This document shows, piece after piece, positions 48,801 to 61,400 of a stretch of DNA of 64,000 nt. The DNA comes from Strongylocentrotus purpuratus. Lineage: Eukaryota > Echinodermata > Echinoidea > Camarodonta > Strongylocentrotidae. How positions within the stretch are numbered: position 1 is the stretch's first letter; the number at the start of each line of letters is the position of its first letter. The notes beneath the pieces are model-generated. The model ran no database searches. It had not been told where the DNA came from and worked only from the letters and a program-made list of their open reading frames with translations. The translations under genes and the position numbers were made by a program. The DNA is taken from the NCBI RefSeq assembly GCF_000002235.5, contig NW_022145609.1:11451328-11515327 (forward strand), in the 5' to 3' direction.

Positions 48801-51800
48801 AATACTCATTTTCCCCAATAGACTGTAGTGTTATAAAAACCGTTAGGAAAACGCAACATTTGGTTTCGATTTCCAATCATGAATATCTTAATAATCAAAC
48901 ATGCGATCAACTTGTAAAAGTCATGGGGTTCCTGACTGACCTAAAGGTTTATAATTATCATTGCAGCATGAGCTAAATCCTGGATTTTTTTTCAGAAGCT
49001 GAAACAAAGATACCAAATCCCTTTAATACTCCAGTCAGTCTTACCCTGCACAACACAATACTAACAGCAGACAAAACAAATAATTGCATAACCCGAATGG
49101 CCAAAAAAACTGTCAATTTGGAGAAGGTATAGAGCTAGGTGTACATATAGGTATAGTGTTTGGTCCAGGGCTGTAGCGACGACTTTGTTTAGTGTTAGAA
49201 ATTGACCACAAAGCAGTCATCACTGGAACATGTGTAGTACAACATACTCAAAAAGTTGCTTTAAAAATTGCTAATGAGCATGGCTAACAAGTCCACATCT
49301 AAAGAAGATGAACAGAACAAGTTTTTCAAACTTGGATTGTATTTGAAATTTCCATGATTCAGACACCAGTTTAGAGGTCTAGTGTGTTTGAGTATAAATT
49401 CATGCCCTCTAGATCTGTTAGCTAGTCCCACTTATACATGTAGGTCTTACTTATGGCTAACAAGTCCACATCTAAAGTGGATGAACAAAACAAACCTTTC
49501 AAACTTATAATTTATTAGAAATTTCCAAGACTCAGACACCAATTCAGAGGGCTAGTGTCTTTGAGTATAAATTTATGCCCTCTGTTAGCTAGTCCCACTA
49601 ATAGGTTTTACACTGCTCCTGGTGTTTAGTTTCACCTACCCGGTATAAATCTGTACATGCATGTTCACATGGGGAGGTGAGCAAAGATCTTGTAATCAAT
49701 GCAAATTGGGTACAATACAAAACTGATGTGCTGGTGCCATTTGTTTAGGACTATAGGGTTATGCTTTAATCAACCACATGCAGGGATAGATGAACCACTT
49801 CTTGTAATAAAATAATGAATCCGGATTCATATAGCGCTTAAATACAGAATGCTGTCTCAATTAAAGCACTCAACAGATATCACTATTAACTATGTCATTG
49901 GATTCATTCATGCACACAGTGTGCACCATCTCCACTCCCTGGAAGTATTCCTACCATAACGTCATGTTGAGGGCATATATGGCAATTACCATCACAAAGC
50001 TTTTGTCATCCTACCAGGTCCCCATTTCTCTCCTGGGTATGGAGTGGCAAATGTGGCCTAAGGAACTAGCTATAGTGGCATGTTGGGGATGAAACCCACA
50101 TCAACTTTGTAGACTCACCTATCCACCAATCCCTAATTGGATCAAAATCCTTTGTGCGATTGACGATAAAATCAAACTCCATCTGGTTGTCGATGACCAC
50201 CAGGTCAGAGTCTTCGACCGATGAACACCCTCCCCTTCCGCTAGTCCATATAGAGCCATACTCGCTTGTGATGAATCGATAGCAGCCACCATCAGGGCCA
50301 CTCTCATAGTAAGCGGGACATGGTCCTGAGTGGAAGGATAGTGGATTGGAGGGAGGAAGAAATAATCAAAACAATAAGAAATACAAATAGCATCATTTGA
50401 AGGACTCTTCTAAAAAAGCATATTGGCTGGTGACGAATCGGTCAATTTGTATTCAAACTAAAATCTAAATTTGAATCATTGGTAATTAAAGTATTTATAT
50501 CTTCACATTGTGTTTTTTTATATGGAAAGTACATAATCTGTGGAAAAAATTGCCCAGGAATTGATGGTTCAATTTAGTAGTGCCTATAAGGCTTGAAGCT
50601 ATACAGTCGTTGTAGCAGATTTTGGATAAAACTTCATCAAAGAACAAAATTTTGCAAAGGTACATGTATGTACCAGAGGGGGCTGATTGTCCCTCCAGTC
50701 TATATATATACAGAGACCATTGCCAATGCTTCCTTGAGCGGCCTTAACCTGGGGGGGGGGGGGGGTGTTTCACAAAACTGGCCATCAGTTACAAATGACA
50801 GTTTTTGTTATAAGCTATTGAAATCCTTGCTTCTGATTGTTTATCAGCAGATTTGTCACTGATTTTTGTCATTTGTCATTGAAAAAAGGCTTTGTGAAAC
50901 GGGTCCCTGATCTTATCTTGATATATAATGTGATAGTCACCTTCAGGTGTTGTGACGTAGACCGGTCCCACTTGAGGGAGCTCTACTTCCTGTCGCTCAG
51001 CGGAGACACTGATGCTGTAACGGGTGCTAGGCTGTACCATGGTGATGTCGTAGCTATCTACTTCACCACCATACACCAGAGCTGAAAAAAAAAATGTATA
51101 TATTGTTTTCAGAGACATCACATTTTATTTTAATATTATTGTTGCAAATTTGGAGACCAGTATATGATCAATTAAGCCCTAAAAATAAATAAGTATGAGA
51201 GAGACTTACCCCACTCCGGCTGGCCTCCCAAGAAGGTATCCAGATAGTAGATGTTGTAAGCGATGACATCACAGTTGTATTCAGACACGTTCCACGTGAC
51301 TCGTATGGTGTCCCACCCAATGGCAGTGGCATTGAGATTAAAGACGTTGTCATCTCCTACACGAAAATCTGTACGAATAAAAATGCAAACAGAGTAAATT
51401 GTCGTCTAAAAAGAAAGAAGAAATAAAAATACTGGAAAGCCTGAGCCTTGCAGTAGTTATTACAACTTTATTAAGCAGTAAAGTCCTTAGAAGACTTAAA
51501 GACCGTCAATACTACTGGGCCAGAAGGGATTAGACCACACAGCAAGGTCACTGACAGGTGGCTATCTCATTAACTCAGCTCTCAACTAACATAAGAAAAA
51601 GAGGATCATGGGGGACCAACAGGCACTGATTGGGGAAGTTTTCTATATAGAGGGAGCAAGTAGCTACAAGTAGGACAGTGGGGCTTTAAGTTTTATCTAT
51701 CATGAATGAATTATATTGTCAAAATCATTTTACTTAAAGAAAACTTTATTCCAACTTTATGGGAAAAAGAGTAGACGGCCATTATAGGGACAAATGGCAA

Positions 51801-52461
51801 ATTCAAACACAATGGGGGCACTATGTGGAATTAAATTAAAAAATTGTATCATCAATAACCCTTTTTTCACATTTCCAACTATCCTATGTTGTGGAGTGTC
51901 CACACAGATGTAGTTGATATCTATCACATTACATAAATGGTCATCATGAGGGCAAATGGTAAATTCAGACACAATGTGGGCACTACTAGTATATGAAATT
52001 ATAGACTTGTCTATGAAAATGTCAATTATCTCACCTTTTGGTGTGACTTCGCAGATAAAATTGATGTCACCCACGTCACAGACCTGATCATAGACGGTCA
52101 TGTTATCGGGATCAAATACTCCGCAGTCATCTAAACCGTTCTGTGGGTAGCCCGGTGCCCACAGACTCAGTTGCCATGCATCAGGTGACTCACATGTGAC
52201 CCACTTCCACACTCCCTCCTCGGCCAGGTCAGAGTAGCCTTTAAGATCATGTACAGAAATAGTTGTGAATGATTACTGGTTAGGATACATACAAAGTTCA
52301 ATTTTCTTCGCTTTTTAGTGTGTTGGTCTCTCTCCATCTTTACTCCCATTCCTCAACCTTATCTATACCCTTCTTTGCTTTCTCTCTCTTTCTCATTTCT
52401 CTCCTCTTAATCTCTCATTTCCTTTTAACCTCTCCCTTTCTCTCCCCTAGCTCAATCTCTT

Positions 52462-52498
<37 letters not shown>

Positions 52499-55400
52499 CC
52501 GCTAACTATTCTATTTTAGTTCAATTTTTTTCTTGCACAAGTATGTTCATGTTTGAAGGGTTACTGAGGGCTATTTATTATCACACCTCTTTGCACAGTC
52601 TTCAAACATTTGAGTACTGTATAAAGCCAAACTGATATCTTGCACTTCTAGATTATCTATTTCTTTCTTGAAGTGCACTTAAGTATCCACTATCAAACCA
52701 CCTTCAAACTGTTTGTCTGTTTGCACAGAATCCCTTAAAATAATCAAAAATGCATTATCAAATTGAATTTTTGTGAAAATCATTTATCAGGCCTTGCTTG
52801 TCATGTATTCTACTTCTATTTCTAACACCTAACAAATAACCCTAACACAATTAAGGTCCATCAGAGTATAACTTGGAACTCACCTATTCTCCAATCTTTA
52901 CTGTCATTAAACTCTCTGGTCCTGTTTGTGATGTATTCCAATTCCCATTCATCATCGATAATCATCAGGTCATGATCAAAATTCCCTGCTGCTTCACCAC
53001 AATAGTATCTATGGAAAGCGAGACATTGAAAAGGTACTACTCTCCGAACATTGCAATGAGTTACATTAGACCCCAGCTTACAGTGCTGTAGGAAGTTCTG
53101 TCTTTAATTTTTTATCTAATACAGTACACTTTGGGACTAAGAAGTACTTGTCTTTCTCCATGAATTCAACATCTACATGTTCCTCAAATGGTATTGGGTA
53201 CATTATATAAACATTCCAACCCAATCCATCATCCCTAACCCTGTACGCCTATAAGTATAACAGACAGAAATCTGAAGAAAAGAAATCAGTGTGAAAAAAC
53301 ATTGGCTTGAGTATTGCAGCTTAATTAGCGAAATGAACAGGAACTCGAAACCATAGATTATAATTATCTGGCCAACTGTCTTGAAAATTAGATGCTGTTG
53401 CCTTCTAGGAGGGGGGGGGGGGGTAGAAGATCTAAAGATAAGGGAAAGAGGAATGTCGCTTGACTGGAAATATGCAATCTATTATTAAAATGTTGAGAAC
53501 TATGCCTTACACAACTTGGGCTGTGTTCTATGGAGAATACGTACATACCAAATCAAATCACATCCAACGTGATAAAAAAGGCTCTGATAAGTACAACTAA
53601 ATTTTGCTAAGCTTTACTTTTGAATTTATCCTCTCATGATGCTCACCTTGCATTTAACCAGTCTTTAACATAGCGATCAGAGTCTTGGAACCAGTAGCAC
53701 CGCCCATTTGCTGCTTCCTCATAGCCAGTGGGACATGGGTCTAAAGGGGGTACAGCAAAATTAGAATCAAGTACTATCTTGGTTTCGTCAATCAATATTT
53801 ATGAGTAGAAAAAAGGTGAAGAAATTCTAGCCTTCAGGTTGTTATATAACCCTTTAACTTCCATAGGTAATCATCACCCAAATCAATAATTATATGTATA
53901 TCTAAAAGTATTTTGTAATAATAAAGGCTTGTCTCTAATAGTTATGCTGTCTCTAATAATTTAGGACAAAGTAAACAAAAGTGGTGTTTTTTCTTGAAAT
54001 TAGAAACAGGTTCCTGAAATGTGAAGTACGTGTTTTAAACACATAATGAATTAAGTTTGTACCTCAATGAACATTAAAATTGGGCTCAAAAATCAAAAAT
54101 TTGTTGCAAGGTATCATGCTTGCTATACACATAACATGTGTTTGAGAATTTGGAACACCGTTAGGATAAAGCACCCCTAGGACCAGTTTTCACAAAACTT
54201 GTCATCAATGACAAATGACAAATGACAAAAATCAGTGACAAATCTGCTGATAACCAATCAGAAGCAAGGATTTAACTAGCTAATAACAAAAACTGTAATT
54301 TTTCACTGATGACAAGTTTTGTGAAATGGGGTCCTCAGACTTACCAGATATGCCGACAACAGGCCCAACTCTCTCCAGCTCATCGTCAACGATCAAGACA
54401 GCTACACTCACATTCAGTGTGGTATTGGGTAGAAGGCCTGCTACACGAGCACCAATGGAGTCTCCACCGTAGATGATCTCTGTAGATTGAATGGATGATA
54501 AATCAAAAGTCTAAGAAAAGGGCACTGCTTTAAAGCCCGACCGCACTACATATAGGTACTTGCGCCTTCTATATAGCAAACAATGCCTAATCGGTGATGA
54601 TTGGTCTCCCATGATCCTGTTTTTCTTATGTTAATTGATAGCTGATTTGATGAGATAACCACCTGTCAGTGACCATACATGGAGGTCTAATCCCTCCTGG
54701 CCAAACTTGTGCAGTGGGGGCTTTAATGTGCAAGTATTCATTTGGCACTTCTTTGCTAACAAAGATTTATGAAGTTTGCTCCTTTAGCTTCTGTTTATAT
54801 TGTCCGATTTAAATTTTCTGTTCATTCTTGCGATTAACTCTTCTGAAATCAAGACGAAAAGCTTTACTCTCTCTGCATTTTGTTGCTATTCTTTGATTTT
54901 GTAGTATCCATTATCTCTGTTTTTATGAAATTTTTCCTCTCCTTGTGCCGATCTGACATGGCACTTCTAAGAGATGGACATAGTTTGCCACAATCTAAAT
55001 TTTTCTTGGATACCCTTTGATTTTTATATACATGTAATCATATTTTCCCATGACCCTTAAACAATTATTGGGAAAAGAATACCTTGCACCCAAACTCACA
55101 CTTTGTGTTACTATAGGAATATACTTTGAAAAATACAACCAAAAACATGACATTTTTTGTTTAAACATTTAAAAGATTAACAGATTTTGTAAAATAATAA
55201 ATTTTGATTTGTTGTGGATCTTCAAGATGAAAAAAAGAGGCAAAATCAAAATGGAATACCCATTAGGCCTTAAAAAAAAAGATGTTGTACTGTCCATTGC
55301 GAATCGACCAAAAAATCTTGAAATCTACGGTCGGCTTTTTAAATTTTTAAATTTTTTAAAACCGTTTTTTGGAGAGAAAAAATGTAATAAAGCATTCAAA

Positions 55401-58400
55401 ACTGAAAAATATTAGCCCAAAGAGGGAGAAAAAAATTATTAAAAAAATATTTCCGACCTACCGACCCATGTTTTGGCACCTAAAGGGCAATACAACATCT
55501 TCTTCTTTTTTTTTGCCTTCCAGATAGACTAAACATCTATGATGCTGTACTTACTAAATTCTTCCATGTCACTGTTCATCTCCTGATAGTATATCTTGTA
55601 GCCAAAAGCGTCACATTTATTCTCTGGAAGTGTCCATGACACATCAACTCCGTATGAAGCTCCACTCGTCTCCAGATTCTCAACCTTTAGTTCCATAGGA
55701 TCAAAACCTGACATGAATATAAATATTCATTCAAATTAAAGAGACAATTGTATTTTTATGCATGATCAAACGTTGTTGACAAAATGCAACTTTTTTTAGC
55801 GAAAGTAAAGTGGTCATGGTTTAAGGGGGGAAAAATTAAGCTTTTCATCAAATTGAACAGATTACATGTTAAAAACAAGTACTTTTTACAAAGAGATGCG
55901 AGTCAAATTCTTGATGTCTTTCTGTAGGAGGAAATAGAAAAACAAAGTATAATCAAAATCATGACATCATCCAATGCTATTCATTATCCAATAATTGTTT
56001 TTAATAAAAACAAGGAAGGATTCAAGACTATTTGACTGTGGTTTGGGGAGTACATATTCATGTATGTTTGTGTTCAAAATACACGTCTCAAAAAATCTCT
56101 GACAAACACCTTCACTTGCCACATTTCCTACTCTGGACCTCCCATTGAACAAAAACTAACTCCCAATTACATTTTCAAAACTTGAATTTAGAAAGTGAAT
56201 GGTCATGTTACCTTTAGGTGATACCTCACAGACATAATTGAGCGGCACATCGCAGACTTGAGCTTCTACTTCTCCTGACGATGACAAAGACCCGCAGTCT
56301 GGCATCTCGTTGCCAGGGGAACCAGGAGCCCAGAGGGTCATCTGCCAGTCGTTTGATTCCGTGCAGTCCACCCACCTCCATTCACCCTCCACAGAGTTAT
56401 CAGAATAACCTTTGAAGAAATAAAGTAACAGTTGTTTGGTCTTCAGAGGTGTCATAGTTTAGCGTTTTTTTAATCATATACCAAAGCCTACAATATTCTT
56501 TAACTGTTTCTAATGCAAGATTAATAACTTTTATAAATACAATGCTTCCTGGGAAAAATTTCAATTATTTAAACATATTTGTGGCTTACACCCAGTATTC
56601 TGACTTGTTTTTCAATACAGATGGATCAATCGATCTTATTTACTGGGTGTGAGCCACAAATATGTTTAAATAATTCATCTATACCAGTGATGAAAGACTT
56701 GTCTTGGAGCTATTCAAGATCAGAAATTGGTAATTTTGCAAAGCCATTGTATTGAACAAGCAATCCTTCCCTCCATTGGTGGTTATTGTTTTGTTAAAAA
56801 ATGTATGTGTAGCAAATCAGCGACTGCGCAGAGAGGCGGAGAAAGCGAGCAAAGTGTTAAGCTTATACAGCTGGGGCACGTTTCACAAAGCCTTTTTTCA
56901 ATGACAAATGACAAAGATCAGAAGCAAGGATTTCAGTAGCTTATAACAAAATCTGTCATTTGTCACTGATGACAAGTTTTGTGAAACACCCCTGGTGTGT
57001 GGTATAGTACATGTCTTCGGGTCAAAGGTTAAAGTTAGGAATTTGGTTACAGTAGGAAATTGACCGATGGTTAATAGAGCATGCATGTGTCCTATAACCC
57101 ACTTGAGACCTTCACATAACGTACCTAACCACCAGTTATTGGTATCCCCAATCGCAGCTATCTGTTGCACAATAAAGTCCAGCTCCTCCTGGTCGTTGAT
57201 GATAGCTAGGTCAGAGTCCTTCTGCGCCCAACAGGTTTCCCTGCTGTAGTGCCAGAAGGACCCAAGGCTGCTCTGGACGAAGAGGTAACATCTTCCATTG
57301 GGAGCGAGGCTGTAGTCGTCCGGACATGGGTCTGTATGAATTAAGGTTGGAAGAAAATTGGTAATGTCATGATGATCATAATAATAAAGATTTGTACATG
57401 TATAAAGAGAATCAAACATAAATAAAATATTCATATCATATCAAATCAAACTAAACCATATAAAATTAAACAGACAGAAAACAAATCAAAACAAATCAAA
57501 ATAAAATAACTCAAATAAAATAAAATCATATCATATAAAACCCAAACAAATCATGTCAAATCAAACTAAATCAAAGCAAAGCAAAGTATACTCAAATCAA
57601 ATTAAATCCAATCAAATCAGATCAAACTGAATCAAATGGAATCAAATCAAATCAATTCCATCAAGTCAACTCAACTCAACTCAAATCAAGTTAAACAGAT
57701 CAAGCCAGACAAATCAAAATCATATTAAATCAAAATCAAATCAAATCAAGTCAAATCAAAATCAAATCATGTCATATCATATCAAATCAAATCAACTCAA
57801 TTCAAATCATTTTCCCTATCACTACTCCTCACCTGTTGTAGCTGTGACTGGGTCTACAGGACTCAGCTCTACATCTTTGCTAATATACGCTGCTACTGTG
57901 ACATCATAGGTTGAGTTGGTTGCTAAGCCACGTACTACTGCACTAGACGTATCACCACCATAGACAAAACCTGATTTTAAAGAAATATAGAATAATAATA
58001 ATAAGAATATGAATTAAATGTGTTGACATGTTGTCGTCTAGTGGATAAGTCTCCACTGTGAACCACAAGGTACAGGATTAAAATCTCTGCAATTCTCATG
58101 CAAAACATAATACAATGAATAAGTATATTACAAAAAAATATACAATGAAGTGACAAAGATAAAGGAAAAAGCACAAGAAAAGAGGAACTAACTAGAAGCA
58201 GAGCTTGTTGAAGTGTTAGTTCCTCAGATGTTGTTTTACAAATATATCTTGAACAAAGTATACTTAGAAAATTATCAATCAATAAAAAAATATGTAGCAA
58301 AGAAATTATGGATAATACTGATGTGACCTATTGTTCTAGGTATACCACAATTAAACTTACTTGATCCACTGGTAGATATATCTCCAGTCAAGTAATAGGA

Positions 58401-61400
58401 GATACGATAGCCAATCACATCACAGCTGGTCGGAGATACAGTCCATGTGACCTCCAGGCCATAGGTCGTTCCCATGGCAGCAAGGTTATGAGGATTGGCA
58501 TCTTCCTGACTGAATCCTAAAGGTAGTAAACAAAGTAAAAAGAAAAATGTGATTCGTTTTTTTTGTAATTACTTCTGTAATCAGCAACATAAATCAATAA
58601 TACAATTTTGTTTTAATACAAAATAATAAAACTGATGGCCCATTTTAACTGGACCACTGTTCTTTCATAAATAATTCATAGTAATATCAGAGATTTTCAA
58701 GGAACTTTAAAAAAAGTAATATTGAACAAAATGATATTTGAAATGAGTTAGGTGATATCAGAATGCGGCAACAGCAATTGATGATTCGCCTCAGGATAAT
58801 TAATGCAAATTGATCATTTCAACTGGGTATGCTCCATGCTGATCCCGTTGCTGGTGAACTAGTGGAACATAAATTGCCATGCACATTTGACTTCTGTGTA
58901 TATTGCTCATGTTCAATATACAACATACTCCAAACAATGCGAACATCTCAGGTTTTGGATCATAGCAAGTACAGAGTCACAGGGTATTGTGATGGAAAAC
59001 TCTTGAAGGAATGCAAAAGACGAAGACGATCCTTACCTCTCGGTGAAATCTCACACAGATAACTGAGCGGTGTATCACAAACCAAGTCCACGACCTGACC
59101 GTCAGGCTGCAAGGCTGCACAGTCCAGACGACCGTTACCAGGGTGATCAGGTACCCACAATGCATTCTGCCAGGTAGTTGACTCGGTGCAATCGACCCAA
59201 CGCCAGTCACCCTCCACAGACTGGTCAGAGTAGCCTGAAAAATTAGTTCAAGATATTGTTAACCCCATTCAGTTAATACGCACTCATTGCAACAACCTAA
59301 AAAAGACATTGTAGCTGAATAAAACAGTAGAATGCCAACTAATGGTAAAATGGGGTAAAATAGTTTGACATAGTTCTCTCCATGAATATTCTTTCCAAGT
59401 ACAACATTTGTTCAAAAATAATGCCTTCGACACCACCTCCTTAAAGGATGGTAAAAGTAAACGGGATTAAAGCAAATCCTGACGCCAATTTGAAGAAAAA
59501 CAAGTAAAGGTGATTAATGTAATCAATCTATCAGTTTCAGTTATAAAAAACGGTACCAATTTGAGAGGAGAGAAAAAAGATCAATACGCCCTTAAAATCT
59601 TCCTGTACTCATTGTATGGTCCTTGCAACTCTTTGCAATTATCATATCATAATTCCTAATCATAATACAATGATATATTCTTTGAAACTATATTCTTATA
59701 AATGTAACATTATCCATTAAAGGGATCGTCTAACAATGTTAAATCTAAGATGCACGGCCCTAAGTGTCATCAGTGTCTGTAATATGATGTTATATTGAAG
59801 CCCTAAAAAAATTGCGCTTCAAATTGATCAAAAAGTGCCTCAAAAAAGTAAAAACCTTTGAGTGACCGGTTTTACATACTCGTTTTCCCCAATAGATTGT
59901 AGTGTTATGAAAACCGTTTGGCAAACGCAAAATTTAATTTTGATTATCAATATTAAATATCTTGATAATCAGACAGGAAATCGGCTTGTAAAAGTCATGG
60001 GGTTCCTGACTGACCTAAAGGTTTATAATTATCATTGCAGCATGAGCTAAATCAAGGATTTTTTAAAGGATCTAAGACAAAGTTACCGGATCCCTTTAAG
60101 TGCTAATCACCTATCCACCACATGATGTTAGGATCGATCTCGGCAGTCCTATTGATCAAGAAATCCAGCTCCACTTGATCGTTGATGATGGCCAGGTCAG
60201 AGTCAGGCTCGTTGTCGCAGGTCCCTCGTCCCGTGGGCCACCAGGAACCTAAGTCAAGGATCCTGAATCGATAGCAGCGGCTGTTGGGTCCCTCCTCATA
60301 GCCATCTGGGCATGGCACTGGAAAGGATTTCAGCAAAAGGAATGTTTATCAAAGTTAGTTGAAATGACCCAAATTCTTAAAACAAACTTCATTCATGTTT
60401 TGTTTAAATTGCTTCAATGCTTGTTAAGTTATTGTGGTAACGAGATATTTTCTGGTATTTTTTAAACACTTTTGTGACCCTGTGTCCTTTGACAGTTGAC
60501 CTTTAATACTGACAATCTAATTCATCCTTGCATGCTCATGCATACTTGATCCAAGTTTGATCAAAGTGTGTTGAATGGTTCTGACTTCATGGAGTTAACA
60601 CACAGATGGAGAGACAGGCCGTCAGACAACCTGAAAATATAATGCCTCAATCAAGACCAGGCACCACCTTTGGTGCAGAGGCATAAAATAAGAATTTTCT
60701 TTCTTCTTGAATTTCAAATGGGCTAATGAATTGAGAGTTTTATAGCTTTGAATATTGCTTGTACCAAGGTTTACAATGGCACAACAATTCTTTTTTTAAA
60801 TCAAATCAAATCATTATCCCTATCACTAGCTCCTCACCTGTTGTAGCTGTGACTGGGCCTACAGGACTCAGCTCTTCATCTTTGCTAATATACGCTGCTA
60901 CTGTGACATCATAGGTTGTGTTGGTTGCTAAGCCACTTACTAATGCACTAGACGTATCCCCACCATAGACCATAACTGATGGGAAAGAAAGAATAGTAGT
61001 AAATATAGAATACTAATTAAGAGAAAACATGCTCCTTTTAATACATTAACTTTGATAATTTTTTGGCGAATGAATAAGTTAATTGCATTACATGAAACAT
61101 CCCCATATTGTCAGATGCATACCGACTGAAAATATTATAATGAGAATTTTAACACACACATTATAAATAGACCGAACTTGGACACATACATTTTAAGATG
61201 CACTTTGCCAGAGATGTAAAGGTTATAGGTTCAATCCCTGGCTCAGCAATTCTGTCCTTAACAAGAAATTTTGTCTACATTGCTTGTATCCACTGGGGAT
61301 TTGAATGGGTACCCATGCAGTAGGATGTAAAGGTCATTGTGATTTGTTCAGCATTCTGTATGTCTCTAAAACAGCGCCTGCATAGCTGGAATGCTCCTCG

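Noticed and set aside
59110-59120. QPD tripeptide in CTLDs A and B as a galactose-type motif
   Set aside because: It sits after the LDC.AL segment, not in the calcium-binding loop, and the partner WND is missing.
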